Origin: Aquatica leii
Lineage: Eukaryota; Arthropoda; Insecta; Coleoptera; Lampyridae
Direction: 5' to 3'
DNA: 64,000 nt
Assembly (NCBI GenBank): GCA_035610365.1
Contig: CM069433.1
Span: forward strand, 132,388,545 to 132,452,544
The notes beneath the pieces were generated by a model. It did not search any database and was not told the origin of the DNA. It saw nothing but the letters and a program-made list of their open reading frames with translations. The translations under genes and the position numbers were made by a program. Positions 46,501-57,125 of this stretch are shown here, piece after piece. Positions within the stretch are counted from its first letter, which is position 1; every line of letters starts with the position of its first letter.

Positions 46501-49170
46501 TCCAACAAAATCCCAAAATTTCTCAAAATATATCGTCGATTGCGTTTAAAATAAAAAATATTAACAAGGACAAACGTTTTTTTTGTTTCAAAAATCTTAA
46601 ACGTTTAAACGTTAATTACAGAAAACGGTACGTAAAGTTTCAGGCAATCATGAAATTTACAATTAAATATTTTCTCCTTTGTAATTATTATTTTAAAGGT
46701 CGCCATGAAGCGTAAAATGGCGTGCTGACCTACTACTAAAACAGTTATTATGTATAACAGTTGTACGGGATCTTGATTGTATGCGTAAATGTTTTTCAAT
46801 TTTGCGTAAAAATACCAGACTTTTTAAATACTTTTCTGATAAAACCCTTTTATGCTTGATTCTTCTTGCGCAATGTATGCACTAATTTCAACTACGAAAC
46901 AAATAATGTATAATTTGACGACGCCTGCTTTTATGTTGATGAATTGACCAAAATACATTTCCACTCGATCATCTACTTGACAGTGTAATTAGTTGGATTT
47001 CAAATTCAACAAAAATATGTTGAATAATGCATTTCCTGTTAATCATAATCTTTCAATTAGCAAACAAATTGCTTTGCTAAATATAGGATAATAAATATAA
47101 CTCTTATCCCTTTCAAACACATCAAATATAAAATGTCAAATTGTATTTGTTTTAAACTAAACCACTAGCAAAAAATATATTTATGCTAAAAATAATACAA
47201 TAGAAACAAATCTATTTATACATTTTTTTTCAATCAAATTAAAAGTATAGCAGAAAATTTAGTATAGTCAAACTGTTAATCAAAGACAGTAAGCAAGAAA
47301 TATAAAAATAGTAGTAGTAGTAGTAATAATGACACAATTAATCAAAAAATAAGATTCAATTATTTTTAGAAAATTTGGTAAACACAATAATTTTTTTTGT
47401 TTATTAAAAAAAATCGATAGTTAGTTTTTAAAAAGTACGATAACAAATGAGATCATTTTTTTATTTATCAGAATTCGGAGTAGTCCGGTTGATAATGATC
47501 TCATATTGACTTCAGAAGTTTTCTTTTTAGCTATTTATTACTTTTATTATAAAAAGAAGCAATAGTATTTATGATGGTATTAAGCGTTCCTATTAATTTA
47601 TTTTCAACGTGTTATTTTCATTTTGATATATAAATTAATCTAGAGTTACAAAACCAATTTTGAAAAAATCGATTAAATTAAAGACATTCAAGCAAGAAAA
47701 ACAACTAAAAATTAAGCATGAAAGCTTAAAAAAACAGTTATTAAACAAAAAACAAACAATCAAATATCAATAAATTAAATAAAGAAAAACGGTTTAATAA
47801 AAACTTTAAATATTCTCCCTTTTTTTAAGAAGTCTGACATGATTTTTGAAATACACAATGTCAGTTTTTATCGTAAACGATGTTTTTCACATAATCATAA
47901 AAACTATCGAAAATGTAAATTAAAACTCGGAATTCAACGTTACAACTAAAAATAGACTCAAAGCAATACTGAAAAAAATTAGGGACGTTTTAATCGATTC
48001 TAAATCAAACAAACTTTTAACAAATGTCATAAATGACTAGACGACGAGTATTTCTTTTAACGCTATTAATTATACCCGGCTAAAGATCTATAAAATAGTG
48101 ATCTGTAACACCAGTTGTTGCAAAGTGATGATAACTTCAAACACAAAAAAAATATTGGAATAAAATTAAATGGCTAAAATATTTTACAATTTGTAAAGAT
48201 TTTAACTAAACTTTAAGGTTAAAACGACGATAACCTCATTTTAAATAAAGCATTCAACGATGTAAATGTTTAAATAAATATATTTATAATCAACAGCGTA
48301 GCTACTATAGTGCCCTGGGAGCAAAACACTTAGACCCCCTACTAAAAAAGTTTAAGAAAAACAGCCAAAAACGGAAATTATATTGAAAAAAACGACCAAA
48401 TTCCTAGGAATTAATTTACTCTTTTTTTAATTACGAAGAACGGAAATCAATATCCCGTTTGTACTATATGGTAAATATTAAGTCATTTAAGAGGGAGTTT
48501 TAAAAGTTTTATTGAATTAAACCTGGTAGTAGGTGCTGAGTGTTCACAAGCTATGCGACTTGCCACTTGCAGGTTTAGTTATTGTAATTATGTACTTATT
48601 TTTTTTGGTAAAGTCTAATCAATAAAACACAAAAAAAGATATAATACAAACGTATTTAGTATAAGTTATGTTAATTATTTCCAATTAATTTTTTGTATGT
48701 AAACTTGGCTTGTATTTTTTGCTCATAATTTAACTTGCTTTTCGTAATTAAAATACAGAGTATAAATATCTTCCAAATAGCAACAACAATTCTTCACATG
48801 TAAGCACTAGTAAACAAGGTACAGTTTAATAATTATTATTGTTTAAGATGTTCGTCTTTGTTCAAAAATCGTTGAAAAGATAAAGGTTATTAATAAGCGC
48901 ACATTTGCGTGCGTAAGTTATTAAATTCATAAAATGTGTATGTATAGTGTATTGTTTTAGAAGTTTTCATGAATGTTCTACATAGTAGCAAAAACGTCAG
49001 AATATTTCAGACTACAAAAGAAAGTATAAATTACAGTGTTACCAACCGAACTATTATTATAGAATTTGTTCTATAATTTTATTCTGTTGTACTATACAAT
49101 GTTGGATTAAAAATAGTATACAAGAAGTGAAGTACTAGTAGGGTATAGAAGAATTTGTAAATTAAATAAA
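43528..49170. other. Long AT-rich non-coding stretch, nothing recognised
   Basis: This 5.6-kb interval has only short ORFs (64 codons minus at 44554, 60 plus at 44833, 79 plus at 46476, 64 minus at 46605), none with recognisable motifs. A trinucleotide run of GTA/AGT lies at about 47308-47326. GTAGCTACTATAG with a C-rich flank at about 48297-48345 looks like an element edge but has no partner. No RNA genes were seen. Confidence 0.5.
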
Positions 49171-49174
49171 CCAC

Positions 49175-49440
49175 ATAAACTTTGAGGAAGAAAACCAAAT
49201 GAGGAGATTATGGAACTATATGGTCATCTAAGTATAACAACAAGGACATGTCAGAGACTCCCAGATTACCGAGTAGCATAGAAGATTTTAAAGAGATCAA
49301 AAAAAAAAGAAAAGCAGACCGAAGAATAAACGGTTGGACAGTGTAAAAAGAGATTTGCTGAAACTGGGAATTACAGAATGAGACCAAAGATGGCCAATAG
49401 AAAACGATGGAAGGAAGATTTAGAGCTAATAAATATACTA
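49175..49440 (+). pseudogene. Non-LTR retrotransposon C-terminal remnant (RTE-like)
   Basis: Alternating frames give NEEIMELYGHLSITT, then RINGWTV/NKRLDSVKRDLLKLGITE, resembling the end of insect RTE-type proteins (E-x-YG-x-x-SI-x-x and GRPxxRWxDxVxxDLxxLGI). A terminal TMEGRF/RKI segment fits the usual DRxxWRxIV. Short, broken and without an RT domain nearby. Confidence 0.4.
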
Positions 49441-50500
49441 ATAGTATACGAATTGTACTACTACTTCAATTTCACACCGCGTTTCTATCCCTGTGAACAA
49501 CATACACTGTAGACCACTATTATGACACAAGCAAAAATTAGGCAATTAGCATTAACATAAACATTATTTAAATTGATCCCATTTCGCCATCATACATAAA
49601 CTGTCGACCACTCAAAACAATTATTTTTATCCCTATTGTTTTGATCAATAATGTCGAGCTAGCAATGTTGGCAATTCCATTAGGTAGAAAGGTATAATTA
49701 GAATAAGTAGGTCGATTAAGGGACAGTTTTTTTAATGACAGTTTATGGACACAGTTTTTACTACAGTTTGCAAGTTATAGTTGTTAAAAACAGTTGTAAT
49801 TGTAATTATAAGAATTAAAAAGCAATTTAAATAAACTGTCTCGAATGACCACCTGTACAACAAATTCTCTTAATCAACATTACATAACAATAAAGTACAT
49901 TAACAATCTTCACAACACGTCATCTACTCATCGAAGTCAATAGAATAAAATAATGATAAAGCAAATTTGAAGGTGAGTACCAGAACATCAATTTTTTAAA
50001 GCAGTACGACACTGGTTCGATTCTTGTTGGTCACGTTTTCTTTATTTCAATCATATATCTATATATCTCTCACATTAACATTTGCAAAAGTAAAATTCAT
50101 TATAAAGAAGGCAAAACAGTAAGTTTCACGGCATCTAGCAACTGTACAAACGCAGTTAAAATTAAAAATCCTATGAGTATAAAAAAATCGGTGACCCACT
50201 AAGGTCTCATTGCGCCCAGTTGCCTTAACTGTTGTTAACTTTGAGGATGTAGTTAACTACGTGATCATGTCGTTAAGTATTGTCATTGGTCATCAAGTAA
50301 AAAATAATTGTTTGCTGACATTTTCAAATCAATAGCTATGATTTTAAATATTTAACAACGTTATCAGTTAACAACGGCGTCAGTTAACTTTAATTTATAC
50401 AACCGGTACTCTTTCGTATCAAGAATTAAAAAGAATAGCAAACAAAAGTTACCTAGACGATGAAGATACCATTGACAATGATAGTGACACTGAAATAATA
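49441..50500. other. Unassigned DNA with tRNA B-box-like string
   Basis: CTGGTTCGATTC at 50011-50022 matches an RNA polymerase III B box, but no tRNA cloverleaf or A box is evident upstream. The segment 50217-50400 has several GTTAACT/AGTTAAC words in both orientations, possibly the edge of the transposon that follows. A 75-codon minus ORF (50364-50591) is a shadow of the transposase remnant. Confidence 0.4.
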
Positions 50501-50504
50501 TAAA

Positions 50505-51206
50505 GTGATTATAAAGAAGCTGTTGAAGATATTCGCCAGAGAATGGAAATGAGTCCAAAGAAATTTCTACGGCAATTGTCACATCAAACAAAATTTATAA
50601 CTTTGGTACATGTTAGAAAGCATGCAAGAAAGTCTTGCAATTACACCCATACAAAGTGACTGTGACACAAGAGTTACTGCCTCCTGATTTTTCTTGTTGA
50701 ATACAGTATTGTCAATGGATTAACAAAATCTCAAAAAAATGATGACGTATTAGATGTAACTCTCGTTAGTGATAAAGTATGGTTTCATTTTAGTAGATAT
50801 GTGAATTCTCAAAATAGTAGAATATGGTCAACAAAAAACCTTATAATACTTTTGTAGAAACATCACTTCATCCGTAGAAAATTGGAGTGTGGTTGGCAAT
50901 GTTACGACGTAGGTTCATTGGTACTATTTTTTTAATGAAAATATTAATGCAAACAGTTATAGATTGATAAGTGAAAACAGATTATTTTCACGATCACCCG
51001 ATTTAACCCCACTAGACTTCTTTATGTTTGGTTTTTTTAAAGATAAAGCACATTTACAGCATCTACATACTTTAGCAGAAATGCAAAATGCGATTACAGA
51101 AGCTGTTTACACTATTACACCCGCAGTGTTACATAATGTTTTTAACAATATTGAAAAAAGAGTGACTTCTACTTTATCCCGACACACTGCTGTTGTAGCG
51201 AGGTAA
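50505..51206 (+). pseudogene. Mariner-like transposase pseudogene, internally deleted
   Basis: Frames in order show EAVEDIRQRMEMSPKKFLRQL (helix-turn-helix region, about 50518), then VTLVSDKVWFHFSRYVNSQN followed by RIWST (SDE of active enzymes read as SDK, so a catalytic-region change), a region like KIGVWLAM and RRRFIGTIFFNENINANSYR. The 80-codon ORF 50964-51206 then jumps to SRSPDLTPLDFFMFGFFKDKA, the last catalytic block, and continues to the stop. The stretch normally holding HDGAPxH is deleted at about 50980. The family is the arthropod mariner-like type with GYVNSQN and SPDLTPxDFFLWG. Dead. Confidence 0.8.
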
Positions 51207-52865
51207 CCTGTGCAGGCCACCTTCTTTATTAACTCTGAAGTGACTAGATATGATTTACACCTTCCTTTGAAGTCTCAGAATCGTATAATTTTAATTACTT
51301 ATATAATTAGTCAATCAGTTCATTACACCTTCCTTATCATAGCGTATTTTGTGATTGTGGTGAATTCGTTAATTAATCATGTCAGCTTTATGCGTACTAC
51401 TTAATAATATTATATGTTATTGTCGTAATTGGACATAAAATAGAAACGTCGTACATAAGCTTATATACCACGCATATTTTCGTAACTCAACTAACAAAAG
51501 TAACGAACGTTACTACTGCTTTCGAATAATTTTTAGGTTGGGTAAGTTTTTGTGCTTTTATCTTGTTTTGCAACTCAGTATCATAATTGTCGATTATCGA
51601 CTCCTTTCGCGACTGCAGGGTAAAAGAAGCAATTGTTACTACTAGTTAACCTTGATTAAAATCAATCACTTAGAATTTTTGCTAGTAATTGAATATAATT
51701 AGTGGTAAGGTATGTTATTGATTGATAGGGTTTCCATCGATGTTATAAATGTGATATTAATTGACAAATCTAATATTGTAATTTAATTTGTTATTAGTAT
51801 ACCTTTTTCTCTCTAATCTTTTTATCCTCTTTTATTGGAAATAAATATATTATTGTTAGAATTGGTGTTTTGCCACTTTGTTCCTTTTAGATTTAATCAA
51901 GATCTGTGATATTTACTTATTTTGACGCTTTTTTAATTTAGTGTAGGATTAGCACACTGAGACTTGCGACCCGCTTGCCGATTCAACTAAGTTAGTCGCT
52001 TGGCTTTAAGTTACAAGAAAATTCTTGTAACAATTTGCTATATATATTTTTTTTCTGTTAATTTTCAATATTTGGTCATTTTTGTGTCGTTTTTTCTATT
52101 GTCATGTTGCTAATTTCATAGTTTGCTTAACTATCTTTATAATTAAAACCGTGAATTTTAGTGTTGTCTGTTTGATTTCTTTATGAAAGTATACCAAAAA
52201 CTACATTTCTCACAACAATTAAAAATGTGAAATAAAGAGTTACAACTACAGCTATACGTTTTAAAACACAAAAAGTTTTATTATTAACAACTGGTATTGT
52301 GCATATAACAAGATTGGTAATATTTTGAGCAATTATTAAAATAATTGTAATAAGTTATTTTTATTTATGATAAAATATCAGTAATTGAAAAATACATTAT
52401 AAACGGTCGTTATGTTATAATCATATGAAAAACTAATATAATTCTACATTAGTAAATGTCAAAAAAAAGGTGTTCTATTTAAAATAAATAAATTACAGTC
52501 ATTTAAATTGTAAATAGTTTGATATTTTTATACTATTGCACAATAAATAAGAAATAAGTACGACCCATCAACGGAAAACTATTCATAATTTAAATAATTT
52601 TTATAGAAGATTAATTTTCTAAGTATAGCATTTAACAGAATTTAAAGCAAACATTTATTTTATCAAAAACTAACATATTTTAAGTAGGCATTGGCCAGTA
52701 AAAACCAAAATAGAGGAACTTTAACAGTAATCAACAATTGTTTTACAAAAACTCGGGAAGAGGTACGCTAAACACCAACACATAATCTTAACAACAAACA
52801 TTTCAAAGAAAAAAATTACAGATGAACAAATAAAAAATAAACTATTCACAATTATTTCCTTAAAT
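51207..52865. other. AT-rich non-coding DNA, nothing recognised
   Basis: No family motif, repeat or RNA gene was seen. Confidence 0.55.
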
Positions 52866-52869
52866 AAGT

Positions 52870-53970
52870 ATTTATTACTTTCCTATAAGGAAAGTATAGC
52901 GATCGCAATTTTTTTTCAAAAATTTTTTTTTGAAGAATTTTACGTTTCAAGGTCTCCTGAATCAGAAAAACGTATTTTTGACAAAAAAATTTTGGGTGTG
53001 TGTGTAACGTTGTACCCACGATAACTCTCGAACCAAAAGTCCTAGTAACTTGAAATTTGGTATGGAGCTGGCTTTTCATATTTTCTCGGTTCTATCAAAA
53101 GATGGGTCTGATAAAGAAACCGAAAGTGGGTGTATCCGCTATTTTTAACAGTTTTTCTTATATAATATTGTACTAATGTAAATTATTTGAATTATTTTTA
53201 TAGTTTCTTATCGAGACAATACTTCCTAACAATTTATTCAAATAATTTTTTTTTCTATCATTAACAATTTATTAGATATTTAATTTACAATTTAAAGTAA
53301 ATTTCATTATATAATCTAGGTTCGAATCCTGCCTCCGACTATTTAAAAAAAATATTTTGTTTTGCATAAGTTTACGTTTCAAGGTCTCTTAAATCAGAAA
53401 AAAATTGTTTTTAAAAAAAATTTTGGGTGTCTGTGTTTGTATCTGTCTGTGTGTAACGATGTACCCACGATAACTCTCGAACCAAAAGTCCTAGTAACTT
53501 GAAATTTGGTATAGAGCTGGATATTCATATTCTCTCGGCTTTATCAAAAGATAGATCTGATAAAGATACCGGAAGTAGGTGTATCCACCATTTTGAACAC
53601 TTTTTCTTATATAATTTTGTACGAATGTAAATTATTAGAATTATTTTTACAGTTTCTTATAAAGATAATTCTTCCTAACAATTTATTCAAATACATTTTT
53701 TTCTAACATTAACAGTTTATTAGATATTTAATTTATAATTTAAAGTGATTTCCATTATATAATCTAGGTTCGAATCCTGCCTGCGACGACTTTTTTTTTA
53801 GAAAAAATAAATAGCCAGTTGCACAAAAGTCTGGTTAATTGGCGATTTACTAATTGTTTTTAATACAAACATATCACTTCAAAGTGGTTTTATGACAACA
53901 TAACCTTATAAAAATACATTTCTTCATCATTCCATATAGGAAAGTCGTGTAGTGGCCACACCAGTTTTTT
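52870..53970 (+). repeat. Tandem duplicated repeat with tRNA T-arm-like 3' end
   Basis: Two units of about 445 bp lie head to tail. Shared landmarks: TTTACGTTTCAAGGTCTC (52940; 53373), ACCCACGATAACTCTCGAAC (about 53015; 53463), AACTTGAAATTTGGTAT, TTATCAAAAGAT-like, a shared AT-rich tail of about 150 bp, and ATAATCTAGGTTCGAATCC at 53311-53329 and 53759-53777. The last contains a canonical tRNA T-loop (GGTTCGAATCC), but no full tRNA can be folded around it. Short inverted words TTCCTATAAGGAAAGT (52880) and TTCCATATAGGAAAGT (53931) sit outside the block. Class unknown; the second half of the tail is shared with the repeat at 56253-56887. Confidence 0.7.
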
Positions 53971-55585
53971 TTATATTGGTTTAATCTTAATTGGATTTTA
54001 AAACAATTGCAATTATCTTAAGGTATGTGTCAAGTAAAATAAAACACGTCAGTAGTTGAGTATTAGATAATTGTTTTAAACACAGTATTTTAAAAAATAC
54101 TAATGTAACAACATTAAGAACCGCAACAAAGTTCTGTAGTTCCGCCACATGGAAGAAAAATTTGTAACCTGTCGAGAAATTGCTTTCTAGAAAAAGTAAC
54201 AATAGTAAACTCTTAATTAATAAAATGTGCAACAGCTCGATATTCTGCAAGAAATGGAAAATTGCAGATATACCAGAGATAAACCATTCATCGACGCTAA
54301 AATACATATGTGATCAAACTCCAAAAACACAATACCGACTATATATATGAAATATGACTACAAACTCAAGGAGTAATTTCTTTGTGGTGTTTTTCTTGTA
54401 AATATTTGCTCTATATTGGCCTAACTTTGAGATATTTGCAATTAAAGTTTTCAGGCCGGTCCTAACTATCTAAACAAATGAGAACTGACTGTTAATTAAA
54501 ACAGATATTAATGTTTATTTCTTAACATTATTATTGACTTAGTTAAACAAAATACAGTTTGTGTACACAATCATGTTTATCTTCGGTTGTAACCAAAATA
54601 AGACTTCAGATAAATAAATGTCAAATTCAGCTTTTTAGAACTGAGTGACAATCTGTTTTATTTCTGCTTCGATTTTTTTCACGGATTTCTTCAGTGATTT
54701 GTGTAAATGTAATCGTACTTCATAATATTTAATTTAATTTTTCAGTGATATTGTTTTAATGTACGGTGAGTGTAATTATAACCTCCACACTACACGTAAA
54801 TTATGTTTTGAGCAATATCCTATTCGAGAAACTTTATTTTGGCGTGTGTGCAAAGACCTAGCGAAACTGAAGGTGTTCTTTATACCTACGAAAGCCGTGT
54901 TCAAGAAAGACCATCCTATGTATTAACAGCCAAAAAAAAATTTTTTTTTTAAATTGTTTTTCTTGAATGTATGTGCAGGTATTGCAAATTGTAGAAGATC
55001 GGTCACAAAATAGCACTAAAAAAATTGATCGCGAAGTTTTAAAAAAATCCTTTTTTGTACTCTTACTATATTCAAGGAGTCCAACAGTTATCCGACTTTG
55101 ATTTTAAACCGTGACGTGAATGTTGTGAGAGGTTGCAGCAACAAGAAGCTTTAAACCCTGAATAACGTAAATCGGTAAATACGTTACCTTTTAGTACTGT
55201 AGGTTACGTCCTCCTTTTATATTTAATTGTTTATTTATATTATTATTAATTAATTAGTTATCTTTTAGGTATTATCTAGTGTACTTGAAAAAAATGTGCA
55301 GGATAGTAATTTCACTACGCCTTATCCGATAATATTATCTTATATTTACTTTCATTTTTGGTGTCACCAAATCGCTGAGAAAAAATTGCACTTTTTAGAA
55401 TAGTTTATTTTTATTCGTGGTGTCAAAGAAAAGACCTAATGTAACTTGGTCCGTAATTTAAGATTTATTTAAAAATAATTTACGATGGTCGCTGAATGCA
55501 CCTGAGACCAAGGGACGCCATTCGTTTCGAGTTTACTTGCCGTACGTGAATAAAGAAGCAAAGAATATCGCAACACCCTTAGAAA
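53971..55585. other. AT-rich non-coding DNA, nothing recognised
   Basis: A 106-codon minus ORF (53987-54307) is hydrophobic, Leu/Phe-rich and lacks any recognisable motif. The 55480-55570 stretch may be an N-terminal extension of the piggyBac pseudogene that follows. Confidence 0.45.
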
Positions 55586-55589
55586 CTTG

Positions 55590-56252
55590 AACCCTATTAT
55601 TTACTCAAGAGATGCTCGAAATTATTGTTTAGTATACCAATGAAGAAATCGATCGAAGACCAGAAGCAAACGCTGAGTATCGTCCTACATTTTCCAAAAA
55701 CACTGATGTAGTCGAGCTCAGTTCGGAAATAATTTGTACCGAGCTGTTATGCCGGAACGTCGATTCTAGTATCTTTTGCAAAACCTTCGATTCGACAAAA
55801 ATACGTAAAGTGCAAGAAAGATAGAACACGCTTTAACCCCCATGAAAAAGCTGTTGGGATGTATTCATCGCAAATTGCAAAAAGTATTATTTCCCATCTA
55901 CTAATTGTACGATCGACAAACAACTTCTCGAATTTCGTGGCCGTTTTGGCGCGAGAGTATGCAATGCTAATATGCCGGATAAATACGGAATAAAAATCGT
56001 CACCTACAACGACGCGCAAACGTCGTACATGCTAAACGCTAAACCTAATGTAGGAAGGGTAGAAACAGCCAGAGGAGACACAGTGCCGAGTTATTACATC
56101 AAGAAATTGACTGAGATGATATATCTCAACGCAACGTCACTTGCGACAATTGGCTTATGTCCGTAAAAATTGTTCAAGAGATGAAGAACAACTCCTTGAC
56201 AATGGTTGGCACGTTGTGAAAAAACAAGCCTGAAATTTTTTTTCCAAAAAAA
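55590..56252 (+). pseudogene. piggyBac transposase pseudogene (second lineage)
   Basis: In order: LFTQEMLEIIV-stop-YTNEEIDRR (about 55595, N-terminal domain), MPERRFxYLLQNLRFD (about 55749), IHRKLQKVLFPIY, then TIDKQLLEFRGRF (about 55910, first catalytic Asp region), and the 64-codon ORF 55972-56166 with DKYGIKIVTYNDAQTSYML (second catalytic Asp in the NDAQ position) and MIYLNATSLATIGL. The next frame gives LTMVGT and KNKPEIFF near 56200-56250. It lacks the C-terminus because a repeat begins at 56253. Several stops and frameshifts; not active. It differs clearly from the minus-strand piggyBac copy at 19.6-20.8 kb. Confidence 0.75.
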
Positions 56253-56887
56253 GTCGTCGCAGGCACAATTCGAACCTAGATTATATATGGAGTTCATTAA
56301 ATCAAATATCTAATATACTGTTAATGTTAGAATTTTTTTAATTTGAATACATGGTTAAGAAGAATAATCTCTGTAAGAAACTGTAAAAATACTGCTAATA
56401 ATTTACATACGTACAGAATTAAACATATATGACAACGAATTTTCAAAATTCAAGTGCGATTACTTTTTCACAAAGTCTAATAATACATTTATGTTGGCAA
56501 TTCTGGCAAATTTGTAACAACGATTTGACACTGAATATAGACACTGTAAGTTCGAGCTTTTGCATTTATTGGTTGATTGTAAGTTTGTTACATTTAATCT
56601 ACAATATTTTAATGATGTTAATCGATGAGCGTGCACACACAAAGTCCACCCCGTGGTGGTCAAAAACGTACCTTCTGCCCTTTGCCGATGCTGCCAAACT
56701 TCGTTTTCTATTAATTATAAATTACTATCTTTATGTTGGTTTGCCAGAAATTATGATTTTTTAAGGATTACTTAAGATTTTTAACTTTTTTATTACATAT
56801 TTATATGTATTGACAAGAACATTATAGTTAATTGACATTTTCAAAGAAAAGAAAACCAACTTTAAATTAACAAGTACTTGTAAATTA
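56253..56887 (-). repeat. Long inverted repeat, left arm, with tRNA-like end
   Basis: This segment is the inverse of 60501-61112 over about 612 bp and nearly identical. On the minus strand its end reads TAGGTTCGAATTGTGCCTGC, then GACGAC, matching the end of the tandem unit at 53759-53790; the adjoining about 150 bp also match. It contains a 111-codon plus-strand ORF (56429-56764), hydrophobic in the middle, unrecognised. Compared with the other arm this ORF has four nucleotide differences, all changing an amino acid, so it shows no sign of protein-level constraint. It interrupts a piggyBac pseudogene at its left edge. Confidence 0.8.
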
Positions 56888-56894
56888 ATGATGG

Positions 56895-57125
56895 TAGAAT
56901 TCAGGTGTCCACGGGTTGCATTTGTATTACAATGTTTCATTCTGAATAATCCCGCGTTGTTGATATCACACAAGTTGAGGTTTCGTCACACTTTGTGTGG
57001 ACATCTTCAGAGCCTGGAATAAAATAAGTTCATTCTAGGCTCTGAAGATCGCCACTGCGACGTATGACGAAAGCTCAGAGCGTGTGATAACAACAACACA
57101 GGAATTATCTAGAATCAAAAATTGT
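56895..57125. repeat. Inverted pair of PLE pseudo-LTRs
   Basis: Two arms (about 56895-57015 and 57033-57125) face each other around a short spacer. The right arm reads CTGAAGATC (57042), then GACGTATGACGAAAGC; the left arm read inversely gives CTGAAGATGTCCACACAAAG then TGTGACGAAACC. Both show CTGAAGA, T, a GTC...GAC stem, GAAAN. The stretch GATAATTCC/GGAATTATC and GAATTC link them to the fragment at 24055-24170. No ORF lies between, so this is a fold-back derived from PLE ends, as at 10342-10799. Confidence 0.65.

Noticed and set aside
48295..48345. DNA-transposon terminus at GTAGCTACTATAG...CCCCCT
   Set aside because: No inverse partner or target duplication found nearby.
50000..50045. tRNA or SINE head suggested by CTGGTTCGATTC
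   Set aside because: No A box or cloverleaf upstream; a single 12-base match is expected by chance at this length.
53311..53345. tRNA gene suggested by GGTTCGAATCC
   Set aside because: Only the T-arm is present. No acceptor partner, D-arm or anticodon arm can be placed in the preceding 55 bases, and the box recurs as part of a repeat tail.
53987..54307. 106-codon minus-strand ORF as a membrane protein
   Set aside because: Leu/Phe-rich translation is expected from A-rich DNA read on the other strand; no family resemblance.
56429..56764. 111-codon ORF conserved between inverted arms as a selected gene
   Set aside because: All four nucleotide differences between the copies are non-synonymous, so conservation reflects recent duplication, not constraint.
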